A stretch of 64,000 nucleotides of DNA from a virus, in the IMG/VR virus record IMGVR_UViG_3300034108_001154, positions 62,001-126,000 of that record; one strand, written 5' to 3'. Every line of letters begins with the position of its first letter. Position 1 is the stretch's first letter. Below are positions 44,154 through 52,181 of the stretch, in pieces. The notes below the pieces were generated by a model that worked only from the letters and a program-made list of their open reading frames with translations, had not been told where the DNA came from and did not search any database. A program made the translations under genes and the position numbers.

Positions 44154-45134
44154 ATGATACAATTAAAACAATTGATAAATGAGGCTAGTGATTTCACTGC
44201 TAAGAGTAAGGAAAGTGGAAAGTTAGTACACTTCAAATCAAAAGATTCTTATGATAAAGCTATTAAGGCTGGTTCACATGAGGACCCAACTGCAAAAACA
44301 TCAAAGGGTGGTGATGCTAAGTCTGGTGTGAATATCTTTAATACACCATCTAAAGATGAACCAAAATCGGATACACCCAAAGCAACTCCTGCTAGTTTAG
44401 CTGTTGATAAAGTTGTTTATAATACGAGAACTAAATCAGTTGGTATTGTAAGAATGGCAGATGAAAGAGGTGAAACAAAAACCGATGCAGATGGTAATGT
44501 AAATACATCTGAATTAGAACCATATAACCCAACAAAGTATCCACATCAAAAAGATGCTAAAGTTGCACCATCTACTCAAAAAGAGGTAGATAGTAGAGGT
44601 TTATGGAATCCATTTGCACCTGATAGTGATGAACCAAAAGCAGCTGAACCAAAAGCACCAAGAAAAGGTGACCCAACGGTAAATAAAGAAGTTAGAAAGA
44701 TAGCTCAAAAGATGGGAATTTCATCTGATAAGATGGATAAAACTGAGTATCAAAAGAAAATGGCTCAAGCAGCAGTTGCGGCACTTACTGATTCAAACTT
44801 CCATAGTGAAGCAAGAGAGTTAGTAGCAGCATTAGAAGGGAAACCTGAATTAGCAGAGAAGCCAGATTACCCCAACCCATCAGACCCTAAGTTCAGAGAA
44901 AAGATGGATGTAATCAGAGCTAAATATGATTCAGTATATAGTTCACCTGATGATGATGCACAAGATTTGGGGGTAGCCGCATCACAAGCAGCCGGATGGA
45001 GTGGAGATACCGCAATTGATGGAATTGCATTTGAATTAAGAATGAACGGATTTCATAAATTAGCAGATAAGATACAATCAGTAATTAAAGAAGGTAAAGT
45101 TAATAGAACTTCACTTAAGAACTTAATGAAATGA
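44154..45134 (+). CDS. Low-complexity protein with capsid-targeting-like N-terminus
   Basis: The 326-residue protein begins MIQLKQLINEASDF. Residues 10-180 are Lys/Asp/Ser/Pro-rich and look disordered; the C-terminal third is helical. It overlaps the next gene by four bases. Its composition suits a protein packed with DNA in the head. No enzyme motif. Confidence 0.6.
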   Translation: MIQLKQLINEASDFTAKSKESGKLVHFKSKDSYDKAIKAGSHEDPTAKTSKGGDAKSGVNIFNTPSKDEPKSDTPKATPASLAVDKVVYNTRTKSVGIVRMADERGETKTDADGNVNTSELEPYNPTKYPHQKDAKVAPSTQKEVDSRGLWNPFAPDSDEPKAAEPKAPRKGDPTVNKEVRKIAQKMGISSDKMDKTEYQKKMAQAAVAALTDSNFHSEARELVAALEGKPELAEKPDYPNPSDPKFREKMDVIRAKYDSVYSSPDDDAQDLGVAASQAAGWSGDTAIDGIAFELRMNGFHKLADKIQSVIKEGKVNRTSLKNLMK

Positions 45135-45985
45135 TAAAATTAAATCAGTTAACTGAAAATAAAAACACCCAACCCAACTTAAATGAGGGGTTGGGTGATG
45201 CTATTTCTAAGATTAGGAATTTAGCAATAAGGATAGCTGATAAGAAAGCTGGAAATGCGGTAAAGCATCTTAACTTAGATAAAATTAGTAAAGATAAACC
45301 GGATACAAAGGCAGCAATGAATAAAGCTCAATCGGTTTTTTCAAAGCAAACTGGAATGAATGAGGATTTACGAAGTACAATTAATAAATTTTCAGTTAAT
45401 GTAGGAAGTAAATCAGCATTGGGAGCAATTATATCAGCTGTATTAACTGCTGGTAGTTGGACTCAATACGCAACAGCATCATTTTCACAATGGTATTATT
45501 CTGAAATCCAAAGATTAGCAGAACCTGAGGTAATGAAAATAATGGAAGATGTATATGGTGCACAAGCAGCTGAAGGTTCTTTATGGGCTAAGTTGGGAAT
45601 GTACGCATTTTTTATATTTTTTATAATTGCAGTTGTAATGTTTGTATCTGCTAAAATAACACAAAATAGAAAAACCGAAAATACGATGATAAAATTAACT
45701 GATTTGATGTCAGAATCAAACGAAACTTATTTCAAATCATTTACCGATGCGGCATCAGCTGCTAAAGCATACGCTATGAAAAAAGGGTATGAAATTGATG
45801 AGAATGATTGGCAAACACAAATAGCAATGGGAGGTAAGTATTCTCGTTCAAGACCATCTATTGGTAAGACTAATTCATTTACTGTTGGATTATTGAGAAA
45901 TGGTAAACCCCAAAGAAAGGCACTACATATTTCAGTATATGGTATGGCTAGTGGAAACTTTGAATTAACTAATTATATTAATTGA
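45131..45985 (+). CDS. Fused membrane-helix protein with two targeting-like starts
   Basis: The 284-residue protein begins MIKLNQLTENK, contains a hydrophobic helix (about 152-174, AFFIFFIIAVVMFVSA) and then a second start-like segment MIKLTDLMSESNE at residues 186-198 followed by a compact domain ending KALHISVYGMASGNFEL. The last part looks like a separate protein fused in frame. An internal start at 45686 could also be used. Confidence 0.6.
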   Translation: MIKLNQLTENKNTQPNLNEGLGDAISKIRNLAIRIADKKAGNAVKHLNLDKISKDKPDTKAAMNKAQSVFSKQTGMNEDLRSTINKFSVNVGSKSALGAIISAVLTAGSWTQYATASFSQWYYSEIQRLAEPEVMKIMEDVYGAQAAEGSLWAKLGMYAFFIFFIIAVVMFVSAKITQNRKTENTMIKLTDLMSESNETYFKSFTDAASAAKAYAMKKGYEIDENDWQTQIAMGGKYSRSRPSIGKTNSFTVGLLRNGKPQRKALHISVYGMASGNFELTNYIN

Positions 45986-45989
45986 TATA

Positions 45990-46256
45990 ATGAGTAAAGA
46001 AAAATCTTTGGTTACAGTTTATGTTAAAAATGGTGATATAAATAAAGCTCTTAAGATATTCAAAAACAAAACATTTGAATCAGGTCATCTTTTGGAGTTG
46101 AGAGATAGGAAGGAATTTACTAAACCAACTACTAAAAGGAGAAAGCAAATGAAAGATGCTATTCGTAGGCAAGAATTATTAACTATATTGGATAAAATAT
46201 CCAATGGAGATACAACAATAAAGGTTCCGGAAAAGAAAGTTAAAAATAAAAAGTAA
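45990..46256 (+). CDS. rpsU: Ribosomal protein bS21-like
   Basis: The 88-residue protein has the bS21 pattern: VTVYVKNGDINKALKIFKN, then LLELRDRKEFTKPTTKRRKQ, and a basic tail. Phage-encoded bS21 is known from several large phages. It may enter host ribosomes; in Bacteroidetes bS21 is part of the complex that hides the anti-Shine-Dalgarno sequence. It sits in the late-looking cluster before the tail fibre. Confidence 0.82.
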   Translation: MSKEKSLVTVYVKNGDINKALKIFKNKTFESGHLLELRDRKEFTKPTTKRRKQMKDAIRRQELLTILDKISNGDTTIKVPEKKVKNKK

Positions 46257-46270
46257 TATCTCAAAAAGAG

Positions 46271-46280
46271 AATATTTATA
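46271..46280 (+). promoter_or_regulatory. AATATTTATA motif before the tail fibre gene
   Basis: A one-base variant of TATATTTATA lies only three bases before the ATG at 46284. If it is a promoter, the mRNA is leaderless, so this site is weaker evidence than the others. Confidence 0.25.
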
Positions 46281-46283
46281 GAT

Positions 46284-48794
46284 ATGGCAGCAAGTATAAA
46301 AATATCAGATTTAAGTCAGTTAGTATCAGGTTCCATAGTTGGTACAACTAAGATACCAGTTGTGGATGGTGGGACAACGTTATATGCACAGGCATCATCT
46401 ATAAAAGCATACGTTAGTTCGGATTTAGCAACGGATGCTGAATTAGCATCGCAAATATCAGCGGTTAACTCCACCATTAGTGGATTAACAACTGCTAATA
46501 TCTCTGAGAACGCATCTTATAAATATTATACCGATGCTAGGGTAACTGATAGATTAAACGTACTTAATGTATTATCTGGTTCATCTACTTCATTGATTGT
46601 TTCTGATGGAAGTACAAACGTAACTGCTGTTGATAAAATTACATTTAATAATGCAACTGTTTTCAATGCTGGTAGTGGTGATGTGACTGTAACTGTACCA
46701 TCTTCATTAACTGTTGGTAATGGTTCAGGAATACCTATTAGTAGTGTTGATACTATTACATTTCCAGGCGCAACAATTGCTGATAACACTAATGGTGATA
46801 TAACTGTTACTATATCAGGTACAGCTACGAATATATCTGCATTAAATTCATTCACATCATCAGCAAATTCATCTATTAATTCAATTAATTCAACTACTGG
46901 TTCTATTAATTTAACTACTGGTTCTATTAATTCATTTACTGGTTCTATTAGAGGTGAGGTTAATAGTATTGAAGCATATACTTCATCATTAAAAGCAGCA
47001 TCTATTGTATCATCATCACAACAAATAACTAATTTAGGTTTTTTAAGTAGTTCATTTGGTCTAATATCATCATCACAACAAATAAGTGATTTTGGGTTTA
47101 TAAGCGCATCTGGTGGTACAACAATTCCTCAGGGGACTGTTTCTGGTTCTCAACAAATAGTTGGTTTAGGATTTGTAACTACAAGTTCATTAGCAACTGG
47201 GCCAAATTTCCATATAATATCACAATCTATAATAGCTACTGACCCTATTGATTCTAATTTATTATTATCATCGGTATATGTAGATAAAACCAGAACAATA
47301 ACATTTTCACAATTTTCAGCATCGTTAGATTCTAGGTTTGGAGCTGGTGGTGGTTCTGATTATATTTCAAATGTTACATTTGGTAATAATAGATTAACAT
47401 TTACTGGGGTTGGTTCAGCATTTAATGATTTTGTTCAATTTCCAAATGGATTGGTATCATCATCCGCACAATTAAATGGATTTGGATTCCTTACATCAAC
47501 AGATGTTAATTCAACATACATAGTTAATAGATTACCAAGCGGAGTTATTAGTGGTTCAACTCAAATAACTAATTTAGGATTTGCAACAACATCATCTTTG
47601 ATTGGTAATGGGTTTATATCATCATCCGCACAAATTACATTAACAAATTCTAACACTGGTGGATTTGATACATCCTATGTTGCTGAAAATGTAAATTATA
47701 AATATTATACTGATGCTAGAGTTCAAAATGTACTAAATGGATTAACATTAGTATCTGGTTCATTCGGATTACCATCTGGTTCGGTTAGTTCATCATCTCA
47801 AATAGATTACCAACTAATATATAACAAACCAGTATTCTATACTGGTTCTAATAATGTTTTTATTACATCTGGCTCCTCTGGATATAGTAGTCCTTGGGTT
47901 ATTATTGAGGTACTATCACCTACATTAACTCAATTTTCATCATTAGTATCATCGATTAGTAGTTCATTATTAACTAATGGTATAGTATCATCATCAACAC
48001 AAATATCCAATTTAGGATTTGTGAGTAACGGAAGTTTAGCAGGATTAAATAATTGGACGGGTTCAAGTGGTGGATTTGGGTTAACATCATCATCATTAGC
48101 AAGTAGAATTGTTAATTTATCAAATGTAGTATTAACCGCATCTGCACAAATTGATTATGATTTTATTCAAAATACACCAACATTCGCACCTGGAGATGGT
48201 ATTTTAATATCTCAAAGTTTAGAGAACGCAATTACTATAACAAATAACGCATCGGCACCTACGTGGAATAGTATAACATCAAAACCAAATAATTTGGTAT
48301 CATCATCATTACAAGTAGATGGATATAATTTATTTGCTAAGACTGGTTCTACAAATACATTCTATGGTAATCAAACTGTAAATGGTGAAGTTCAAACTAC
48401 CGATTTAACTGTAACTGGTATTAGTGACTTTCAAGGAGCAGCTACCTTTGCTGGTACATCTACATTTAATAACCCTGTTATTAATGAAATAACAGCCATA
48501 TCAGTAAATGGATTTACGGCATCTTTAGATTTTAGTATAGGTAATTTATTTGAAATAAATTTAGACGGAAATGCTATAACACACATATCAGCTAGTAATA
48601 TATCATTCGGTCAAACTGCAACGGTATTAATTACAACTGCTAATCAATCTACTGCATCATTTAGTTCAAACGTAAGACAACCATTTGGTTCATTCTACAC
48701 CGCATCTTTGGTTGGTAGTATTGATATTATAACACTTACAAAATTCAATTCTACTGATGTTTATGTAACTTCGGTAAAAAATAATTTTGTATAA
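46284..48794 (+). CDS. Large tail fibre protein
   Basis: The 836-residue protein is Ser/Thr/Ala/Gly/Asn-rich, has YKYYTDARV twice (near 84 and 471), a motif frequent in phage tail fibres, and about ten S-S-x-Q-I/L/V units. It carries no enzyme motif. It likely forms a trimeric fibre that binds the host surface. The 3' end holds the -33 box of the next gene's promoter. Confidence 0.82.
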   Translation: MAASIKISDLSQLVSGSIVGTTKIPVVDGGTTLYAQASSIKAYVSSDLATDAELASQISAVNSTISGLTTANISENASYKYYTDARVTDRLNVLNVLSGSSTSLIVSDGSTNVTAVDKITFNNATVFNAGSGDVTVTVPSSLTVGNGSGIPISSVDTITFPGATIADNTNGDITVTISGTATNISALNSFTSSANSSINSINSTTGSINLTTGSINSFTGSIRGEVNSIEAYTSSLKAASIVSSSQQITNLGFLSSSFGLISSSQQISDFGFISASGGTTIPQGTVSGSQQIVGLGFVTTSSLATGPNFHIISQSIIATDPIDSNLLLSSVYVDKTRTITFSQFSASLDSRFGAGGGSDYISNVTFGNNRLTFTGVGSAFNDFVQFPNGLVSSSAQLNGFGFLTSTDVNSTYIVNRLPSGVISGSTQITNLGFATTSSLIGNGFISSSAQITLTNSNTGGFDTSYVAENVNYKYYTDARVQNVLNGLTLVSGSFGLPSGSVSSSSQIDYQLIYNKPVFYTGSNNVFITSGSSGYSSPWVIIEVLSPTLTQFSSLVSSISSSLLTNGIVSSSTQISNLGFVSNGSLAGLNNWTGSSGGFGLTSSSLASRIVNLSNVVLTASAQIDYDFIQNTPTFAPGDGILISQSLENAITITNNASAPTWNSITSKPNNLVSSSLQVDGYNLFAKTGSTNTFYGNQTVNGEVQTTDLTVTGISDFQGAATFAGTSTFNNPVINEITAISVNGFTASLDFSIGNLFEINLDGNAITHISASNISFGQTATVLITTANQSTASFSSNVRQPFGSFYTASLVGSIDIITLTKFNSTDVYVTSVKNNFV
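46893..46955 (+). repeat. Three 21-base tandem repeats in tail fibre gene
   Basis: Three units of 21 bases (46893-46913, 46914-46934, 46935-46955) encode a seven-residue unit of the type TGSIN-x-x. Small in-frame repeats can expand or contract and alter fibre length. Confidence 0.75.
47005..48330 (+). repeat. Degenerate S-S-x-Q-I repeats in tail fibre gene
   Basis: About ten degenerate units with the core S-S/A-x-Q-(I/L/V), often preceded by (I/V)(V/L/I)S and followed by LGF, are spread over residues 240-680. They probably form repeating beta or triple-helix modules of the fibre shaft. Confidence 0.65.
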
Positions 48795-48817
48795 TCCAAA
48801 TTAATTTCGTATATTTG
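48786..48817 (+). promoter_or_regulatory. Promoter overlapping the tail fibre gene end
   Basis: TTTG (48786-48789), 20 bases, TATATTTG (48810-48817). The middle element is shifted (ATCCA). The -33 box lies in the last codons of the fibre gene. Confidence 0.82.
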
Positions 48818-48834
48818 TAAAATAAATAAAAGTT

Positions 48835-49305
48835 ATGTCAAAAGGTAGAATCTATTGGTTTACTGGTGAAGCTAGTAATAGTAGAGAATTGGGAAAAAGA
48901 CTTCACACACTTCTCCAATCTGAAAAAAGAAATTGGAGAAGGGATGTATTTTACTTAGATAGTGAAGAGTTAAGAAAGATTACAAATAATACAGATTATA
49001 CTGATTCTGGTACAATCAAACACATAAGACATTTACAAATGATTGCCCAATACCTACACACAACGGGTTGTGATGTAGTAGTATCTGATATATCACCATA
49101 TAAAGAGGTTAGAGAGGAGTTTAAACGTAGAATAGGTTTGACTAACTTTTCTGAATTTTATGTTCACAATTCAAAGCAACCATTGGATTATTCCACATAT
49201 GGTGCACCAACCGAAAACTTCATATCAGTTGATACATTCCGAAATAATTTTGAACTTTCATTTGGGAGTATAGTTAATTATCTAATAGATAATCATAAAT
49301 TATAA
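48835..49305 (+). CDS. APS-kinase-like protein with degenerate P-loop
   Basis: The 156-residue protein follows the adenylylsulfate kinase plan: WFTGEASNSRELGKRL at the start, VFYLDSEELR, then HLQMIAQYLHTTGCDVVVSDISPYKEVR. The P-loop that should read G-x-S-G-S-G-K-S/T lacks the Lys and glycines, so classical ATP binding is doubtful. It has its own promoter. A retained substrate-binding or regulatory role is inferred. Confidence 0.65.
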   Translation: MSKGRIYWFTGEASNSRELGKRLHTLLQSEKRNWRRDVFYLDSEELRKITNNTDYTDSGTIKHIRHLQMIAQYLHTTGCDVVVSDISPYKEVREEFKRRIGLTNFSEFYVHNSKQPLDYSTYGAPTENFISVDTFRNNFELSFGSIVNYLIDNHKL

Positions 49306-49319
49306 AAAATCAAATAACC

Positions 49320-49329
49320 TATATTTATA
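49320..49329 (+). promoter_or_regulatory. TATATTTATA motif (possible late promoter)
   Basis: Exact TATATTTATA, 28 bases before the next ATG, with no TTTG box 20 bases upstream. Confidence 0.38.
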
Positions 49330-49357
49330 TACATATAGTAGAAACTTAAAATAGTAT

Positions 49358-49930
49358 ATGAAAATGGAAGATGTTACAAATGAGGAACCAATGTTCCCAA
49401 ACTTTGACCCAACCAAAGATTTATCGAAAGCACCCAAACAACGAACTAAACGTGGGTTAGGTGCAAAACCTCTAATGGAATCTGAAATTAGAGATGTACA
49501 ACAAAAAGCACGTTCCGCTATGGAAGCTGCTAGAATGTTGGGAGTATCATACAATACATATAAGAAATACGCAAGAGATTATGGTATCTTTGAAGATTTG
49601 AAGAATCCATTTGGACTTGGTATAACCAAAGGTTCATCTGATAAGGGTAGTACCCATGCATTGGATGATATCTTAGCTGGTATGTATCCCAATTACCCAA
49701 TACATAAATTCAAAAAGAGATTATTGAATAATGGATATATGTTAGAAAAATGTAATAGTTGTGGATTTGAAGAAAAACGGGTAACCGATTTCAAGGTTCC
49801 ATTAGTATTAGATTTTATTGATGGAGATAGATGCAACCACAAATATGAGAACCTTAGAATGCTATGTTTTAATTGCTCATTCCTTATAAATGGGAACCTT
49901 ACAGGTCCAAAAGCGGAGTACGAATATTAA
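49358..49930 (+). CDS. HTH plus zinc-knuckle protein, degenerate HNH
   Basis: The 190-residue protein has an HTH-like segment AARMLGVSYNTYKKYA (about 56-72) and a C-terminal zinc site CNSCGF...CFNCS around LDFIDGDRCNHKYENLRML. This resembles an HNH nuclease, but the first catalytic His is Phe and the last is Ser, so it more likely binds DNA than cuts it. It could be a transcription factor of the phage. Confidence 0.6.
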   Translation: MKMEDVTNEEPMFPNFDPTKDLSKAPKQRTKRGLGAKPLMESEIRDVQQKARSAMEAARMLGVSYNTYKKYARDYGIFEDLKNPFGLGITKGSSDKGSTHALDDILAGMYPNYPIHKFKKRLLNNGYMLEKCNSCGFEEKRVTDFKVPLVLDFIDGDRCNHKYENLRMLCFNCSFLINGNLTGPKAEYEY

Positions 49931-49942
49931 TTTTAAAAAAAG

Positions 49943-49974
49943 TTTGGTAAATTCAGATTTTTTTCGTATCTTTA
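49943..49974 (+). promoter_or_regulatory. Promoter with TTCA element
   Basis: TTTG (49943-49946), 20 bases with TTCA at positions 6-9, TATCTTTA (49967-49974). Confidence 0.65.
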
Positions 49975-50012
49975 CATAAATAAACAATATATATAAATAT
50001 AAAACACAAATT

Positions 50013-50225
50013 ATGAACAAGTATTTTGAAGTTACAGTAGAAGTTGTAGTTGCCACTCTTAAGAATGGTAAAGACAAGAAGAACAAAGAAATTTATTTAG
50101 TAGATGCACAATCGGTAACAGAAGCTGAAGCAAGAGTTGTAAAAGACTTTATGGATGCGGGTGTGGTTGTAGACTACAAAGTAAGTGGAGCAAGAGAAAG
50201 CAGAATTATCAGAGTTATTGAATAA
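50013..50225 (+). CDS. DUF4494-like Bacteroidetes protein
   Basis: The 70-residue protein begins KYFEVTVEVVVAT and has IYLVDAQSVTEAEARVV, the pattern of DUF4494, a family I know mainly from Bacteroidetes and their phages. Its role is unknown. It overlaps the next start by one base. Confidence 0.7.
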   Translation: MNKYFEVTVEVVVATLKNGKDKKNKEIYLVDAQSVTEAEARVVKDFMDAGVVVDYKVSGARESRIIRVIE

Positions 50226-50488
50226 TGAAAGAACCTGAAGTTATTACCGAAGAGGTGAAAATAAAAGTTGCTAAGAGAGTAGCACCTGGAGACAGGTGGA
50301 CTCCCTTAGACAACACTTCAGTCATACTTGAATCGTTGACCGATTTATTAGAGTATGTTTATCAGAAAAGAGGCAATACACAATTTTACATGGATGCTAA
50401 GGATGGTTTCACTTACGTGATTGAAAAAGAACAAAAAGTAATAGAACCACAACCCGATAAAAAGTATTCATTGTATGGAGAGTATTAG
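50225..50488 (+). CDS. Small hypothetical protein
   Basis: The 87-residue protein has a basic N-terminal half and a C-terminal half with FYMDAKDGFTYVIEKEQ. No known motif. It is coupled to the DUF4494-like gene by overlap, and the next small gene starts inside its last codons. Confidence 0.6.
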   Translation: MKEPEVITEEVKIKVAKRVAPGDRWTPLDNTSVILESLTDLLEYVYQKRGNTQFYMDAKDGFTYVIEKEQKVIEPQPDKKYSLYGEY

Positions 50489-50621
50489 AACCTATTTTAA
50501 AAGATTATTATTAGGATTAGCAATAACATTTGTAACCATCTTATCAGATAAGAAACTACATGTAATAAACAAAGATATGGTTTCGGATTCAGTTGATGAT
50601 GATTTTCATATGTTTATCTAA
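50475..50621 (+). CDS. Very small membrane-associated protein
   Basis: A 48-residue frame begins MESIRTYFKRLLLGLAITF and ends DDDFHMFI. It has an amphipathic or membrane-bound N-terminal helix and an acidic tail. It overlaps the previous gene by 14 bases. Length is short, so confidence is moderate. Confidence 0.45.
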   Translation: MESIRTYFKRLLLGLAITFVTILSDKKLHVINKDMVSDSVDDDFHMFI

Positions 50622-50628
50622 TTTTGAT

Positions 50629-50638
50629 AATATTTATA
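50629..50638 (+). promoter_or_regulatory. AATATTTATA motif (possible late promoter)
   Basis: A one-base variant of TATATTTATA, 30 bases before the next ATG. Confidence 0.33.
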
Positions 50639-50668
50639 TCAAAGTAAATTAATTTAAAAAAAAAAAGA

Positions 50669-50968
50669 ATGAACACAATTTTAATTATTATTGGAGTATT
50701 AGCTGTAGCTATTGGTATCGTAATCTATTTACAAAAGACAGGTAAAATAGAAGATAAGGATGGAGATTTAATTCCAGACTCAATTGAAGATACAGCAGCT
50801 AAAGTTAAAGAAGTAACTAAGCAAGTTAAGGTTAGAGCTAATAATATTGCTAAAGAATCTAAAGAAGTTGTTGCAGCGGTTAAGAAAGTTGCTAAAGAAT
50901 CTAAAGATGTAATTGATGCAGTTAAAGGAACTTCTAAAGGAAAAAGAAAACCATCTACAAAAAAATAA
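50669..50968 (+). CDS. Membrane-anchored helical protein
   Basis: The 99-residue protein has an N-terminal membrane helix (about 3-20), a short acidic loop DKDGDLIPDSIED that could bind calcium, and a basic Lys/Ala/Val-rich repeat-like helix to the end. It resembles small membrane or YtxH-like proteins. It may act at the host membrane. Confidence 0.58.
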   Translation: MNTILIIIGVLAVAIGIVIYLQKTGKIEDKDGDLIPDSIEDTAAKVKEVTKQVKVRANNIAKESKEVVAAVKKVAKESKDVIDAVKGTSKGKRKPSTKK

Positions 50969-51250
50969 ATGGATTATTTATTGATTTTTAGTATAATCGC
51001 AATTATATTCATATTAGGGATTTTTGTAATCATTAGAATGATGTATCAAACTAATGAATTGAAATATGAACTAAAATTGGCTAAAGTAAATTGCCAAAAG
51101 GATTTGGATAGAATTGAAGATAAAATTAATCAATTGGTACATAAAGATAGTTCATACTATTTTAATGAAATCCAAAAATTAGAAAAGTTGCAAAACACTT
51201 TAGCTAAGTTGATTGATTCACAAGTCAATAAATTTGATTCACAAAAATAA
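50969..51250 (+). CDS. Membrane-anchored coiled-coil protein
   Basis: The 93-residue protein has one N-terminal membrane helix (about 3-22) followed by a charged coiled coil. It begins directly after the previous stop codon. With the previous gene it could form a membrane-linked pair. Confidence 0.58.
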   Translation: MDYLLIFSIIAIIFILGIFVIIRMMYQTNELKYELKLAKVNCQKDLDRIEDKINQLVHKDSSYYFNEIQKLEKLQNTLAKLIDSQVNKFDSQK

Positions 51251-51269
51251 ATTTAAGTATTAGTTTATT

Positions 51270-51410
51270 ATGAAGCAGAATAATTCACTTTCTTCAAACC
51301 ATTGGGATAATGAGTTTGATGGAATGAAAAAGAAACTCGCAAATAAGAAAAAAACTGAATATAAAAGAAAAGAGAAGTATCGTAAGGATAGATTCTCAGA
51401 TGATTACTAA
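51270..51410 (+). CDS. Very small basic protein
   Basis: A 46-residue frame rich in Lys and Arg (MKKKLANKKKTEYKRKEKYR) between two well-supported genes. Basic composition suggests nucleic-acid binding. Its reality rests on position and absence of any other reading in the gap. Confidence 0.45.
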   Translation: MKQNNSLSSNHWDNEFDGMKKKLANKKKTEYKRKEKYRKDRFSDDY

Positions 51411-51431
51411 TCATTAGGTTATACTTGTTTA

Positions 51432-52181
51432 ATGGAAGATGTTACAATTTTAATTCAGGGTAAAATTACCCAAGAAACCTATAATTTCTATGTTGAGGCC
51501 TATCCTCAATATCCAATTGTAATTTCAACTTGGTCTAATCATCAATTAGACCTTTCTTATTTTCCTAATAATTTAACAATAGTTCAATCTCATTTACCTG
51601 AAAAATCAGGTGACCAGAATATGAACTATCAATTCATATCTACGTTAAATGGACTTAGTAATGTTAAAACTAAATATGTAATAAAATTTAGAGGAGATGA
51701 GTATTTTTCAAATATAAATACCATTAGTGAATCTATAAAAAGTAACCCATCAAAGATATGGTCAGCACCTATATTTTTTAGACACCCATTACATTTCAAA
51801 TATCATATATCAGACCACATCATTGGTGGTACAATCGAATCTCTTAAATTTATGTATAGTGCAGCTAAGTATGCATTTGATAATGAATTGATATTTCATG
51901 TAAAGGATGGGGTTAAACATAAATATTGGGAACCTGAAATCCATCTAACTCGTTCATTTTTAATGGCTAAGTATAAAACTGATTTGGTAAATGAAACCCC
52001 AGCAGAAATAATGTTTGAAAATTTTGATATATTAAAATTGGATAAATTAAAACCATATAAAGTAATTGCAAATATATTTAAAACGCATTGGTATAGTGAT
52101 TTTTCACCACATAATAATGAAAGTATAGAAAATATAAATGAATTATTTGATGAAATATTGCCTTATAACAAATGGAAATGA
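51432..52181 (+). CDS. WavE-like polysaccharide protein
   Basis: The 249-residue protein has VTILIQGKITQETY, VISTWSNHQLDL, FISTLNGLSNVKTKYVIKFR with a following GDEYF, matching the order of the WavE family linked to LPS core synthesis. It opens the second sugar cluster. It overlaps the next gene by ten bases. Confidence 0.68.
   Translation: MEDVTILIQGKITQETYNFYVEAYPQYPIVISTWSNHQLDLSYFPNNLTIVQSHLPEKSGDQNMNYQFISTLNGLSNVKTKYVIKFRGDEYFSNINTISESIKSNPSKIWSAPIFFRHPLHFKYHISDHIIGGTIESLKFMYSAAKYAFDNELIFHVKDGVKHKYWEPEIHLTRSFLMAKYKTDLVNETPAEIMFENFDILKLDKLKPYKVIANIFKTHWYSDFSPHNNESIENINELFDEILPYNKWK

Noticed and set aside
46526-46855. Long antisense frame of 109 codons inside the tail fibre gene
   Set aside because: Composition is a shadow of the Ser/Thr/Val-rich fibre; no independent signals.
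46893-46955. Tandem repeat as a CRISPR-like or origin iteron array
   Set aside because: The repeats are in frame and encode a regular peptide unit in the fibre protein.
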